From JASHPR01 sp963844655 (GTDB lineage Bacteria > Actinomycetota > Actinomycetes > Streptosporangiales > Streptosporangiaceae), in contig CAWJPA010000006.1 in assembly GCA_963844655.1 (NCBI GenBank), positions 310,001-374,000 of the forward strand: a stretch of DNA of 64,000 nucleotides. The letters run 5' to 3'. The notes below the pieces were generated by a model. That model saw only the letters and a list, made by a program, of their open reading frames with translations. It searched no databases and was not told the origin of the DNA. Each line of letters begins with the position of its first letter. Position 1 is the first letter of the stretch. This document shows positions 33,658 through 42,373 of the stretch, piece by piece. Both the position numbers and the translations under genes were made by a program.

Positions 33658-34304
33658 GTGACCGACTGGACGACGATCGCCGACCTGGCCACCGCCGGCG
33701 GCACGCTCGTGCTGGCCATTGCGACGTTCGCGTCCGTGCGCTCGGCCAACCGCTCGGCCCGCTCCGCCGACCGGGCGGCCCGCGTCGCCGAGGAGTCGCT
33801 GCTGGTCGGGCTGCGCCCGCTGCTCGTGAACTCACGGCTGCAGGACCCGCAGCAGAAGGTCACGTTCCAGGAGGGCAAGATAATGGCGGTCCCTGGGGGC
33901 CGCGCGGTGTTCGAGCTCGCCGACGACGTCGTGTACATGTCGGCCTCGATCCGCAACGTGGGCTCCGGCCTCGCCGTGCTGCACGGGTGGTACGTATGTC
34001 CGGCGGTGCAGCGCGACCGGGCCCACCCGCCGCTGGAGGACTTCACGAGCCAGACCAGGGACATCTTCGTGGCGCCGGGCGACGTCAGCTTCTGGCAGGC
34101 GGCGTTCCGTGATCCCGCGGCCGAGTCGTTCCGGCTCGCGTCGGCCGCGATCGGGCCGGCGACCCGATCACGCTCTTCCTGCTCTATGGCGACTTCGAGG
34201 GCGGGCAGCGGGTGATCAGCCAGTTCAACATCCGCGGGGCCGGAGATAGCTGGCTGGCCGAGGTGGTCAGGCACTTCAACGTGGACCGGCCCGAGCCGCG
34301 CTAG
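33658..34304 (+). CDS. Membrane-anchored hypothetical protein, frameshifted near its end
   Basis: GTG 33658 opens a protein with one N-terminal membrane helix (IADLATAGGTLVLAIATFASV), a coiled segment (RSANRSARSADRAARVAEE) and a beta-rich domain. The first frame stops at 34215 with a senseless tail (ATRSRSSCSMATSRAGSG). From about 34161 another frame reads DPITLFLLYGDFEGGQRVIS and ends RHFNVDRPEPR at 34304, which looks like the true C-terminus. A one-base loss around 34140-34160 explains this. Downstream of the amine oxidase, possibly in the same transcript. No function known. Confidence 0.65.
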
Positions 34305-34891
34305 GCGCGGACGAGGTCAGCCCGGATGTCCGGCACCGCCGCGGGCAGCTTGCGGATCACGTCGCCGGCCCGGATGGTGCCGGGCACCACAATCCGGGCG
34401 TTCAGGCCGCGCAGCCGCAGCTCGCGGCCGGTCCGGGAGTTGACGAACTTCAGCGCGTCCCGGCCGAACCTGGCCAGGAACTTGGCGCAGCCGAGGTGCG
34501 GCTTACCGGTCACCTCGATGACCGCCGACCCCAGAGCGAGCCGGGTGCCCGGCGGCAGGTTGGCCACGCTGATGTCCAGGTCGGCGTAGAGCTGGTCACC
34601 CGCCAGCGGCCGCCGACCCGGTTCGCGGGCCACGAGCAGGGCGGCGCGGGCGTTCATCATCGTGATCTGCGCGTCCGGGTGCGCGGAGCCGTCCGGGGTG
34701 CTGGTACTGCCCCGCGCCTTCCAGTTGTCGCCGATCGGCCCGGTGTCCCCGTCGAGCGTGCCCTCTGCGAGCACCTCGCGTTCGTCCTCGCCCGGCCGCC
34801 GCACGATCAGCTCGAGCGTGCCGCTGTCCGCGGGCGCCTCCCGGACGTGATCGAGGCCGGCTTCCAGTTCCGCGAGGCTGAGATGCTCCAT
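34301..34891 (-). CDS. MOSC-domain protein
   Basis: A 196-residue MOSC (molybdenum cofactor sulfurase C-terminal) protein. The conserved Cys is in TGKPHLGCAKFLARFG (residue about 132), preceded by DLDISVANLPPGTRLALG, as in small bacterial MOSC proteins such as YiiM relatives. These bind molybdenum cofactor and take part in sulfur transfer or reduction of N-hydroxylated compounds. It converges with the preceding gene with a 4-base overlap and lies just after the S41 peptidase gene in the same direction. Confidence 0.83.
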   Translation of the reverse strand: MEHLSLAELEAGLDHVREAPADSGTLELIVRRPGEDEREVLAEGTLDGDTGPIGDNWKARGSTSTPDGSAHPDAQITMMNARAALLVAREPGRRPLAGDQLYADLDISVANLPPGTRLALGSAVIEVTGKPHLGCAKFLARFGRDALKFVNSRTGRELRLRGLNARIVVPGTIRAGDVIRKLPAAVPDIRADLVRA

Positions 34892-34900
34892 TTTGCCAGG

Positions 34901-36175
34901 CTAGTCCGGGAGCCCGGCCAGCGCGGCGCGGGCCTCGTCCGCGATCGGTGGGGGCACGGTGAGCGTGAGCACGTGCCGCAGCGCCCTGGTGTAGGCCACG
35001 TCGCGGGCCTCGGCGGCAGGCACCGCGACGTCCGGCACCACACCGGTGCCCTGCCAGTTCGTGCCGGTGACCGGGTTGACCGACCGCGCGTGCGGCACCG
35101 AGATGGCCAGCGTCGCCGAGATCGGCATGGTCCGGGTCGGATGGGCGCCGCCCCCCGTGGTCTCGCCGATGAGCTCCGCGCGGCCCTGGGCCTGCAGGGT
35201 GTAGCCGAGATCCTCACCGCCGGAGAACGTCTCGCTGCTGGTCAGCACGTACACCGGGCGGCCCAGGTAGCGATGCCCGGGCACGTGGGCCAGGGTCCAG
35301 AACTGCCTGGTCTCGCCCGTGACGGCGTCGAAGATGTCGCTGAGGTGGGTGTCGGGCCCGTCGAACAGGTAACTGCACCAGAACACCACCCCGTGCGGGG
35401 ACCCGCCGTGGTTGCGCCGCAGATCGATGATCAGCGCGTAGGTGCCGGAGACCAGCTCCATGACCGCGGCGATGGCCGGGCCCGCCATCTCCGGCGGAGC
35501 GACCGCGCGCAGGTCGAGGTAGCCGACGTTGCCGTCGAGACGTTCGACGCGGTGGATGCCAAAGTTGCCCGGCCGGATCCGCTCCTGCCAGGCGGGCCGG
35601 TCCTGCTCGGGCGGGCCGGGCGGCTCGCGCCGGGCATGCGGGGGCATCGACCTGACCCGCAGGTGCTTGTCCGCGCAGATCTCGTGCAGCTGACCGGTGA
35701 GCCGGTCGGCCAGCGTGTCCTCGTCGAGGTCGTCGTACTCGCCCGCGGCCAGCCTGGCCTCGATCGCCGTGGCGGCCTGCTCGGCGCGGTCGGGGAACAC
35801 GTAGCTGGCCCGCAGCTGCGAGAGCGCGATCGCCACGGCCTCACGCGGCGGCAGCGGTGCGTGGGTGAGCTCGGGATCATCGGGCAGGGAAATGCGGCTG
35901 TCCCCGTCGACGGTGAACTCCAGCAGCCTGGCCTCGGGCAGCCGCAGGGAGAGCTCGCGCCGCAGCCGCCTCATCCCCACCCGGTGGGCCCGCGCCCACT
36001 CGTCCAGGGCCTGATGGGCGTCCGCGGCCTCACCGGTGACGAAGACCCGTACCAGCAGCTCATCATCACCGTCGCCCTGCTGCAGCGTGGCCCGCTGCAC
36101 CGTTCCTGGCAGGAAGCGCGCCTTCACCTCACGGTCGATCATGCGCTCAATACGGTCAAGCTCAGCCCGGTCCAT
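34901..36175 (-). CDS. S41-family peptidase, IRBP-like
   Basis: A 424-residue protein with an S41 (tail-specific protease) core. GNVGYLDLRAVAP, LIIDLRRNHGG, and VLTSSETFSGGEDLGYTLQAQGRAELIGETTGGGAHP match the interphotoreceptor-retinoid-binding-protein-like branch, the Ser of TFSGGE being the expected nucleophile. An N-terminal helical domain of about 200 residues precedes it. No PDZ domain and no signal peptide are evident, so it is probably cytoplasmic. Start ATG 36175 is chosen over a long unlikely extension. Confidence 0.8.
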   Translation of the reverse strand: MDRAELDRIERMIDREVKARFLPGTVQRATLQQGDGDDELLVRVFVTGEAADAHQALDEWARAHRVGMRRLRRELSLRLPEARLLEFTVDGDSRISLPDDPELTHAPLPPREAVAIALSQLRASYVFPDRAEQAATAIEARLAAGEYDDLDEDTLADRLTGQLHEICADKHLRVRSMPPHARREPPGPPEQDRPAWQERIRPGNFGIHRVERLDGNVGYLDLRAVAPPEMAGPAIAAVMELVSGTYALIIDLRRNHGGSPHGVVFWCSYLFDGPDTHLSDIFDAVTGETRQFWTLAHVPGHRYLGRPVYVLTSSETFSGGEDLGYTLQAQGRAELIGETTGGGAHPTRTMPISATLAISVPHARSVNPVTGTNWQGTGVVPDVAVPAAEARDVAYTRALRHVLTLTVPPPIADEARAALAGLPD

Positions 36176-36242
36176 GCCGCCTCCCGAACCCCCGTTCCTC
36201 AGGCTAGGTGCTCGCCGGGAGTGAGAACACCGGAGCTGGAGG

Positions 36243-38852
36243 CTATGCAGTCTTTGGTTTCGGATCGGACAGCCCGAGGGCCGTCCCGATCCGGGAGATG
36301 ACATCGGGAAGGTCGCCGGGCTCGGCGCCGCCGCCCTGGGCGAAGGCCGCGCTGCCGCCGCCGTGCCCCCCGGTCACGGCCAGCACGCGGTCCAGCACCT
36401 CGGTGGCGGTGAGCGCGGTGACCGCGGCAGGCACGGCCACGCCGACGCGCAGCGAGCCGGGGCCGGGGAGCAGGAGCACGGCCACGGCCGAGAGCTCACC
36501 CGCGAGCCGCCGCGCCTCCCGGGGCAGGTCGGACACGTCGAGGCCCGGTTCCTCGGCCAGGAAGTAGCGCTGGCCTGACGGGTCGGTGCGCACCAGGTCG
36601 GCCTCGGCCGTCAGCCGGGGCGCCGTGGGCTTGCGTCCGCGGGACGCGAGCGCCTCGACCCGCTCAGGAAGCTGGTCCACGGGAACCCGCAGGCGGGACG
36701 CGAGCCCGCGGAGGAGCCGGTCGTGGTCCAGCGTGCGCTGCACCGCGGCGTCGCCGGTGATCGCCTCGATCCGGCGGACACCCGAGCCGATGCTGCTCTC
36801 GCTGGTGATCAGGAACAGGCCCACCTCGGCCGTGCCGTGCACGTGGGTCCCGCCGCACAGCTCGGTGGAGAAGCCGTCGAACGACACCACCCGGACGTCG
36901 TCGCCGTACTTGTCGCCGAAGAACGCGATCGCGCCATCCCTGATCGCGTCCTGGTACGGCCGGACCTCTGTGGTGCGTTCCAGGTTGGCTAGCACCTCGG
37001 TGTTCACCAGCCGCTCGACCTGCTCGATCTCCACGTCCGACAGCGCCTGCGGGTGCAGGAAGTCGAAGCGCAGCCGGTCCGGCGCGACCAGGGACCCGGC
37101 CTGGCGCACGTGTTCGCCCAGGACCTGGCGCAACGCCGCGTGCAGCAGATGCGTGGCCGAATGGTTCCGCATGACCGCCCGGCGCCGCTCCCCGTCGACC
37201 GCCAGCTCAACGGTCTCACTCACGCGCAGCGCGCCGTCGGTGACCTCGACCGCGTGCAGGTAGTAGCCGTCGGCGTTCTGGGTGTCGGTGACCCGGGCCG
37301 ACAGGCCGGCCCCGGTGATCAGGCCGGTGTCGCCGACCTGGCCGCCGCCTTCGGCGTAGAACGGCGTCTGGTCGAAGACCGCGAGGCCGCTGCCGCTGAG
37401 CGTGTCGGCCAGGCCGTGCGGGCCGAGCAGGGCGATGACCCGGGCGGCGGAGGTCAACTCGCGGTGGCCCAGGAAGAGAGTCGGCGTCGCGCTGATCGAC
37501 CCGATGAGGTCCGGGTCGGGGGCGGATCTGGCGTAATGGCCGGTATCGGCGGTGGTGCCGCGGGAGAGCTCGCGGTGCTCGGCGAACAGCTCACCGAACC
37601 GCCGCTCGTCCACGGTGCCGCCGCGGTCCGCGGCGAAGTCCCGGATCAGGTCGGCCGGCATGCCGTGGGTGGTGAACAGCGTGAACGCGTCCTCGCCGGT
37701 GATCTCGAAGCCGGGTCCTGTGTCCAGCGCGGCGAGCCGGTCCAGGCCGCGGCGCACCACGCGGCCGAAGTCGCGCTGCTCGCGGGCCAGCAGGTCCAGC
37801 GTGCGGTCGCGGGTCTGCGCGAGCTGGGGGTAGTGGTCCCGCATGCGGGTGATGACGACGTCTGCCACGTCGCGCAGGTCGAGGTCGGCCGCGCCCGCCT
37901 GGGTCGCGGTGGCGATCGCCTTGCGCAGCAGCCGCCGCGGGATGTAGCCGCGGCCCTCGTTCGACGGGGCGACGCCCTCGCTCACGATGAACGTCGACGC
38001 GCGAACGTGATCGGTGATGATGCGGATGTCCCGCTCGCCCGCGCCGGGCACAGCCGACGTCACGGCCGCGACGACCGGCGCGAAGAGGTCGGTTTCGTAC
38101 GCCGACTCGCAGCCCTGCAGGACCAGGGACATGCGCTCCAGGCCGGAGCCGGTGTCCACGCTGGTGAACCGGAGCGGCTCCAGCGCACCTCCGGGCAGCC
38201 GGTTGTACTCCATGAACACGCCCGCGTTCCAGATCTCGATGTACCGGCCCGCGGAGTCGAACTCCCCGCCTGGCCGGTACCCGGGACCGTGTTCCGCTCC
38301 GGTGTCGTAGAACACCTCGGTGCACGGCCCGCACGGCCCGGTGTCACCCGCCGACCAGAAGTTGTCCTCCGCGCCCAGGTATACGACGTGGTCCCGTGGC
38401 ACCCCGGCCCGCTCCCAGGCCGCGGCGGAGATGTCGTCCGGGGCGATACCGAGCTCCTCATCGCCTTCGAACACCGTCACGTAGAGCCTGTCGACGCTGA
38501 ACCCGAACCCGTCCGTGAGCAGCTCAAACGCGAGCTCGACGGCCCGGTCCTTGAAGTAGTTGCCGATCGACCAGCTGCCCATCATCTCGAAGAACGTGAG
38601 ATGGTGCCGGTCGCCCACATCGGAGATGTCGATGGTGCGCACGCAGGGCTGGATGTTGCACAGGTCCGGGGCCGGGGGCAGCGCCTCGCCCAGGAAGTAC
38701 GGCTTGATCGGGGCCATGCCCGCGTTGATGAACAGCAGCGTGGGGTCGTTCGCCGGGATGATCGAGGCGGAAGCGATTCGCGTGTGCTGACGCTCGGTGA
38801 AGAACCGCAGGAAGATCTCGCGAATCTCGTCACTGCTGAGGAACCGCTCCAT
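36243..38852 (-). CDS. alaS: Alanyl-tRNA synthetase, divergent type
   Basis: An 869-residue class II synthetase from ATG 38852. Seen in order: catalytic core (FINAGMAPIKPYFLGEALPPAP, FFEMMGSWSIGNYFK), tRNA-recognition domain (GYIPRRLLRKAI), editing domain with H-x3-H (NHSATHLLHAAL) and C-x3-H (ELCGGTHVHGT), and a C-Ala region ending GGSAAFAQGGG. It charges tRNA-Ala and edits Ser/Gly mischarges. The core differs from the usual actinobacterial form (NIQPCVRTIDISDVGDRHHLTFFEMMGSW rather than a G-N-F-S-F type), and no Holliday-junction gene ruvX or similar follows as near housekeeping alaS. It may be a second copy. Confidence 0.87.
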   Translation of the reverse strand: MERFLSSDEIREIFLRFFTERQHTRIASASIIPANDPTLLFINAGMAPIKPYFLGEALPPAPDLCNIQPCVRTIDISDVGDRHHLTFFEMMGSWSIGNYFKDRAVELAFELLTDGFGFSVDRLYVTVFEGDEELGIAPDDISAAAWERAGVPRDHVVYLGAEDNFWSAGDTGPCGPCTEVFYDTGAEHGPGYRPGGEFDSAGRYIEIWNAGVFMEYNRLPGGALEPLRFTSVDTGSGLERMSLVLQGCESAYETDLFAPVVAAVTSAVPGAGERDIRIITDHVRASTFIVSEGVAPSNEGRGYIPRRLLRKAIATATQAGAADLDLRDVADVVITRMRDHYPQLAQTRDRTLDLLAREQRDFGRVVRRGLDRLAALDTGPGFEITGEDAFTLFTTHGMPADLIRDFAADRGGTVDERRFGELFAEHRELSRGTTADTGHYARSAPDPDLIGSISATPTLFLGHRELTSAARVIALLGPHGLADTLSGSGLAVFDQTPFYAEGGGQVGDTGLITGAGLSARVTDTQNADGYYLHAVEVTDGALRVSETVELAVDGERRRAVMRNHSATHLLHAALRQVLGEHVRQAGSLVAPDRLRFDFLHPQALSDVEIEQVERLVNTEVLANLERTTEVRPYQDAIRDGAIAFFGDKYGDDVRVVSFDGFSTELCGGTHVHGTAEVGLFLITSESSIGSGVRRIEAITGDAAVQRTLDHDRLLRGLASRLRVPVDQLPERVEALASRGRKPTAPRLTAEADLVRTDPSGQRYFLAEEPGLDVSDLPREARRLAGELSAVAVLLLPGPGSLRVGVAVPAAVTALTATEVLDRVLAVTGGHGGGSAAFAQGGGAEPGDLPDVISRIGTALGLSDPKPKTA

Positions 38853-38905
38853 GCCGTCAGTATGGTTCCAGCCCCGGCCGCACGTGGCCAGCGGTTTTTC
38901 TGCTG

Positions 38906-39727
38906 CTAGAGGTCGACCTCGCCGGCCACGCAGGTGACCGTGCCGCCGCCGACCCAGACCGTGCCGTCGCCGTCGGCCGTAATGTGCACCCGCCCCCGGC
39001 GGCCGAGCGCCGTGCCCTGGCTGGCCACATACGGGGCACTGACCCGGCCGGTCCGGATCAGCCACTGGGCGACGGAGGCGTTCAGGCTCCCGGTGACCGG
39101 GTCCTCGACCGTGCCGGTGTCGCCGGGCCCGAACGCCCGCACCTCGATGGCCTGCGGCGAGCCGTCCGGGTACAGGCCGGCCACGCCCAGGTCCAGGTCG
39201 GTGAGCCCGGGCCGCAGCGCCAGCACCGCCTCGGCGCTGTCGAGCAGCACGGCCACCCAGCCCGGGCCGTTGTCGGCCCACTCGGCGTCCACGATGCCGG
39301 CCCGGTCGATGCCGAGCACGGCAGCGATGTGTTCCACCAGCGCCTCGTCCGCCGGCCCGGACCTGATCAGCGGGGGAGCGGCGAACGCGAGCCCGTCGGG
39401 GGTCCGGCGCACCGGGATCAGGCCTGCCGCGCACTCCTGGGTGATCACGTCGCGGCCCGTGCCGCCCGCGGCGAGCCAGGCGTGGCACGTGCCCAGCGTG
39501 GGGTGCCCGGCGAACGGCAGCTCACGGCCGGTGGTGAAGATACGGACCCGGTAATCCGCGCCGTCCGCCGTCGGCGGCAGGACGAACGTGGTCTCGGACA
39601 GGTTCGTCCAGTTCGCGAACTGCTGCATGGCCTCGTCGGTGAGACCGTCCCCATCGACCACCACGGCCACCGGGTTGCCCAGGTACGGCGTGGTGGTGAA
39701 GACATCAACCTGGCTGAAACGGCGCAC
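38906..39727 (-). CDS. PhzF-family isomerase
   Basis: A 273-residue member of the PhzF/diaminopimelate-epimerase-like fold. VDVFTTTPYLGNPVAVV, NLSETTFVLPP with the catalytic Glu, FTTGRELPFAGHPTLGTCHAWL and EDPVTGSLNASVAQWL are all conserved. Best known for phenazine biosynthesis, but most members have unknown substrates and no other phenazine genes are here. The start is GTG 39727 (V-R-R-F-S-Q); no ATG is near. It lies upstream of alaS on the same strand. Confidence 0.87.
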   Translation of the reverse strand: MRRFSQVDVFTTTPYLGNPVAVVVDGDGLTDEAMQQFANWTNLSETTFVLPPTADGADYRVRIFTTGRELPFAGHPTLGTCHAWLAAGGTGRDVITQECAAGLIPVRRTPDGLAFAAPPLIRSGPADEALVEHIAAVLGIDRAGIVDAEWADNGPGWVAVLLDSAEAVLALRPGLTDLDLGVAGLYPDGSPQAIEVRAFGPGDTGTVEDPVTGSLNASVAQWLIRTGRVSAPYVASQGTALGRRGRVHITADGDGTVWVGGGTVTCVAGEVDL

Positions 39728-39774
39728 GAACGCGAGTGTGCCACACCGCGGGCCCTGATCATCCCGGGCGGCGC

Positions 39775-40698
39775 CTAGCTGGCTGACTGCAGAAGATCGG
39801 CTGTGGCCTCCCACAGCCGGCGCTCCCGGCCGGGATCGTTTGCGATGGGCCTGACCTCGCGTTCCGCGTCGACGACCACGAAGTCGCCATCTCGCAGGTG
39901 CGCCCAGCGTTCGTCGAGAGCCACCGACGCCAGCGCGGGCCCGGACTTCACCGGCGAGGAAATGCCAGGTAGTCGCTGCAACCCTCGCCCGATCCGCTGA
40001 ACCCCAGGACTGTGCTGCCGCGAGAGGCCCGTGCCGGGCATGAACCCGGGCTCGAACACCGCCACGTTGATTCCCTCGGGCACGCGCCGCTGCAGTTCGT
40101 GGGCGTAGTAGAGGATCGCAAGCTTGGAGTTCGAGTAGGCGATACCTGCGGCCTTCAGGGTCGGCGGGACATCGGGTCCGGCTGGCTTGGCGAGCTCGAG
40201 CGGATCCCTCCACTCCGCCGCCGGGACGGTCATCAGGCGGCGCACCCAGTTAGCGTAGTAGGTGTTGGACCCGATCAGCACGATCCGCGCGGGCGTCGCG
40301 AACGAGTCCAGCAGGTCACCGATGAGCTGCGCGTACGCGAGGTAGTTGACCGCGAAGGTGAGCTCGTAGCCGTCGGCTGAGGCGCTGCGGGTGTCGACCA
40401 CGGAGAGCCCGGCGTTGGCAATCAGTCCGCGCAGGGGACGTACCACGCCGCTCTTGAGAAGCTCCTTCACTGTCTCGGCGGCGGCGTGTACGTCGGCCAG
40501 GCTGGCCAGGTCGCAGCCGATCTCGCGGACGGTGGCGCCGGCCGCCCCGGCTTCGGCCGCCACCTCCGCGAGCGCGCTTCCGCGTCGGCCGACGAGCAGC
40601 AAGTCGGGCCGCTCTCGCCGACGGGCCATGGCCATGGTCGCTGAGCGCCCGAGGCCGCCGGTGGGTCCGGTGATCAGGACCGTTCCGCTCTCACTCAC
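39775..40698 (-). CDS. SDR-family oxidoreductase (protochlorophyllide-reductase-like)
   Basis: A 307-residue short-chain dehydrogenase. NAD(P) site ITGPTGGLGRSATMA, then LIANAGLSVV, and the catalytic Y-x3-K in AYSNSKLAILYYAHEL. Size and the C-terminal part resemble the reductases annotated as protochlorophyllide-reductase-like in non-photosynthetic bacteria. GTG 40698 starts it, 6 bases after the stop of the next SDR gene, so the two are one operon. Substrate unknown. Confidence 0.84.
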   Translation of the reverse strand: MSESGTVLITGPTGGLGRSATMAMARRRERPDLLLVGRRGSALAEVAAEAGAAGATVREIGCDLASLADVHAAAETVKELLKSGVVRPLRGLIANAGLSVVDTRSASADGYELTFAVNYLAYAQLIGDLLDSFATPARIVLIGSNTYYANWVRRLMTVPAAEWRDPLELAKPAGPDVPPTLKAAGIAYSNSKLAILYYAHELQRRVPEGINVAVFEPGFMPGTGLSRQHSPGVQRIGRGLQRLPGISSPVKSGPALASVALDERWAHLRDGDFVVVDAEREVRPIANDPGRERRLWEATADLLQSAS

Positions 40699-40704
40699 CG
40701 AAGC

Positions 40705-41412
40705 TCACCACGCGACCGGGCCGTGGGTGGACACGAACGTGCCGGTCGGGCCATGGGGCCCGACCTGCGCCATTTGGACGATGATGGCGGCACCCTCCTC
40801 CACGCTCTGGGTTCCCGTGCGGCCGTTGAGGTCGGTGTTGGTGTAGCCCGGATCGACGGCGTTGATCCGGATGCCGGGGAACGCCTTGGCGTACTGGATC
40901 GTGATCGCGTTGATCGTCGTCTTGGACGCCGGGTAGCTGAGGCCGGTGTAGAAGTGCGTGTAGCTCTCGGGATTGCTCAGGCCCGTCAGCGACGCGAGCC
41001 CGCTGGAGAGGTTGACGATGACCGGCGCGGCCGACTTCTGCAGCAGCGGCAGGAAGGCGTGGGTCACGCGGACCAGGCCGAAGACGTTGGTCTCGAAGGT
41101 CGCCCGTATCGAGTCGGCCGTCTCGTCCGCGGCCGCTGGGATCGCGTTGCCCGCCAGGCGCGGCTCGATGCCGGCGTTGTTGACGAGTACGTCGAGCCCG
41201 CCGTCGGCCTCGATCTGCGTGCACGCGGCCGCGACGGAGGCGTCGTCGGTCACGTCCAGCTGCACGAAGCGGGCACCGAGCTCCTCGGCTGCCGCACGGC
41301 CGCGGGCTTCGTCGCGCGCCCCGACGTACACGGTGTGCCCGGCGGCCACGAGCTGGCGGGCCGTTTCCTGGCCGAGGCCCTTGTTCGCCCCGGTGATGAG
41401 TGTCGTGGTCAT
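40705..41412 (-). CDS. SDR-family oxidoreductase
   Basis: A 235-residue short-chain dehydrogenase: TLITGANKGLGQETARQL (NADP-binding), LDVLVNNAGIEP, and YPASKTTINAITIQYAK with Tyr and Lys of the active site. It begins at ATG 41412 and is divergent from an XRE regulator 101 bases away, a common pairing in actinobacteria in which the regulator controls the SDR gene. The open frame upstream of 41412 is a shadow. Confidence 0.87.
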   Translation of the reverse strand: MTTTLITGANKGLGQETARQLVAAGHTVYVGARDEARGRAAAEELGARFVQLDVTDDASVAAACTQIEADGGLDVLVNNAGIEPRLAGNAIPAAADETADSIRATFETNVFGLVRVTHAFLPLLQKSAAPVIVNLSSGLASLTGLSNPESYTHFYTGLSYPASKTTINAITIQYAKAFPGIRINAVDPGYTNTDLNGRTGTQSVEEGAAIIVQMAQVGPHGPTGTFVSTHGPVAW

Positions 41413-41447
41413 GCTCCCACGATGCGCCGTACGCCCACCCGCAGGAA

Positions 41448-41480
41448 GTGGTCCCGTTGTCGTAGGACTGCCAGGGCCAC
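41448..41480. promoter_or_regulatory. Imperfect inverted repeat between SDR and XRE genes
   Basis: GTGGTCCC and GGGCCAC lie 18 bases apart in the 101-base region between the divergent starts; one position breaks the symmetry. It includes a second short pair, GGTCC and GGACT. A likely operator for the XRE regulator, by position more than by symmetry. Confidence 0.35.
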
Positions 41481-41513
41481 CACAACCCGCGCCGAGTCGC
41501 GCAGACTGGGCAG

Positions 41514-42359
41514 GTGGAGTCGTGGGAGTTTGGCCAGGCCATACGCCGCTGGCGCGACCGCCTCGCCCCCGGGACGGTGGGCGTGCCGGCCAGCGGCCGG
41601 CGGCGCGCTGCCGGGCTGCGCCGCGAAGAGCTCGCGGGGCTGGCCGGCATCTCGGTGGACTACCTGACCCGGCTGGAGCAGGGTCGCGCAACCTCACCGT
41701 CGTCGCAGGTCGTGGAGGCCCTGGCCCGGGCGCTGCGGCTGTCCGATGCCGAGCGGGAACTGTTCTTCCGGCTCGCTGGCCTGGCCGCGCCGGGGCGCGA
41801 TGTCGTCTCAACCCGCATCACGCCGAGCGTGCAGCGCCTGCTCGACCGGCTGACCCACACCCCGGTGGCCGTATACGACGCCGCGTGGAACCTGATCGTG
41901 GCCAACCAGCCCTATGACGCGCTGATGGGCAAGACGGGGTCGTGGCGCGGGATCGAGCGCAACGGGGTCTGGCGCAACCTCGTCGGCCCCGGCAACCGCA
42001 CCGTCACCACGGCCGAGGAACACGCCCGCTTCGAGTCCCTCCTCGTGGCCGACCTGCGCCTGACCGCAGCCCGCTATCCCGCCGACCGCGAGCTCAAGCG
42101 GCTGATCGCCGAGCTGACCTCGCACAGCCCGCGCTTCGTCGCGCTGTGGGAGTCGGCCGAGGTCGGCTCGCATCAAGATCAGTCCCGGCACAAGATCATT
42201 GACCACCCCGACGTCGGGCTCATCGCACTCGACTGCGACACCCTTGTCGTCGCCGGCGACGACCTGCGGATCATGGTCTACACCGCCGAACCCGGCACCG
42301 ACGACGCCGAACGGCTCGCGCTCGCCGTTGTCCTCGGCACGCAGGCGCTTATCGGCTAG
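41514..42359 (+). CDS. XRE-type regulator with MmyB-like ligand-binding domain
   Basis: A 281-residue regulator starting at GTG 41514. N-terminal helix-turn-helix: RRAAGLRREELAGLAGISVDYLTRLEQGR; C-terminal MmyB-like domain from about residue 105: VAVYDAAWNLIVANQPYDALMG, and DLRLTAARYPADRELKRLIAEL. These domains bind small hydrophobic ligands. It is divergent from the SDR operon and probably controls it. Confidence 0.87.
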   Translation: MESWEFGQAIRRWRDRLAPGTVGVPASGRRRAAGLRREELAGLAGISVDYLTRLEQGRATSPSSQVVEALARALRLSDAERELFFRLAGLAAPGRDVVSTRITPSVQRLLDRLTHTPVAVYDAAWNLIVANQPYDALMGKTGSWRGIERNGVWRNLVGPGNRTVTTAEEHARFESLLVADLRLTAARYPADRELKRLIAELTSHSPRFVALWESAEVGSHQDQSRHKIIDHPDVGLIALDCDTLVVAGDDLRIMVYTAEPGTDDAERLALAVVLGTQALIG

Positions 42360-42373
42360 AGCAGGGCTTGCAG

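Noticed and set aside
36243..39488. A 1,081-codon version of the alanyl-tRNA synthetase
   Set aside because: The first 212 codons are an Arg/Gly-rich shadow of the PhzF gene in another frame; the family N-terminus begins at ATG 38852.
38906..39727. Phenazine biosynthesis locus
   Set aside because: Only a PhzF-family protein is present; no other phz gene lies nearby.
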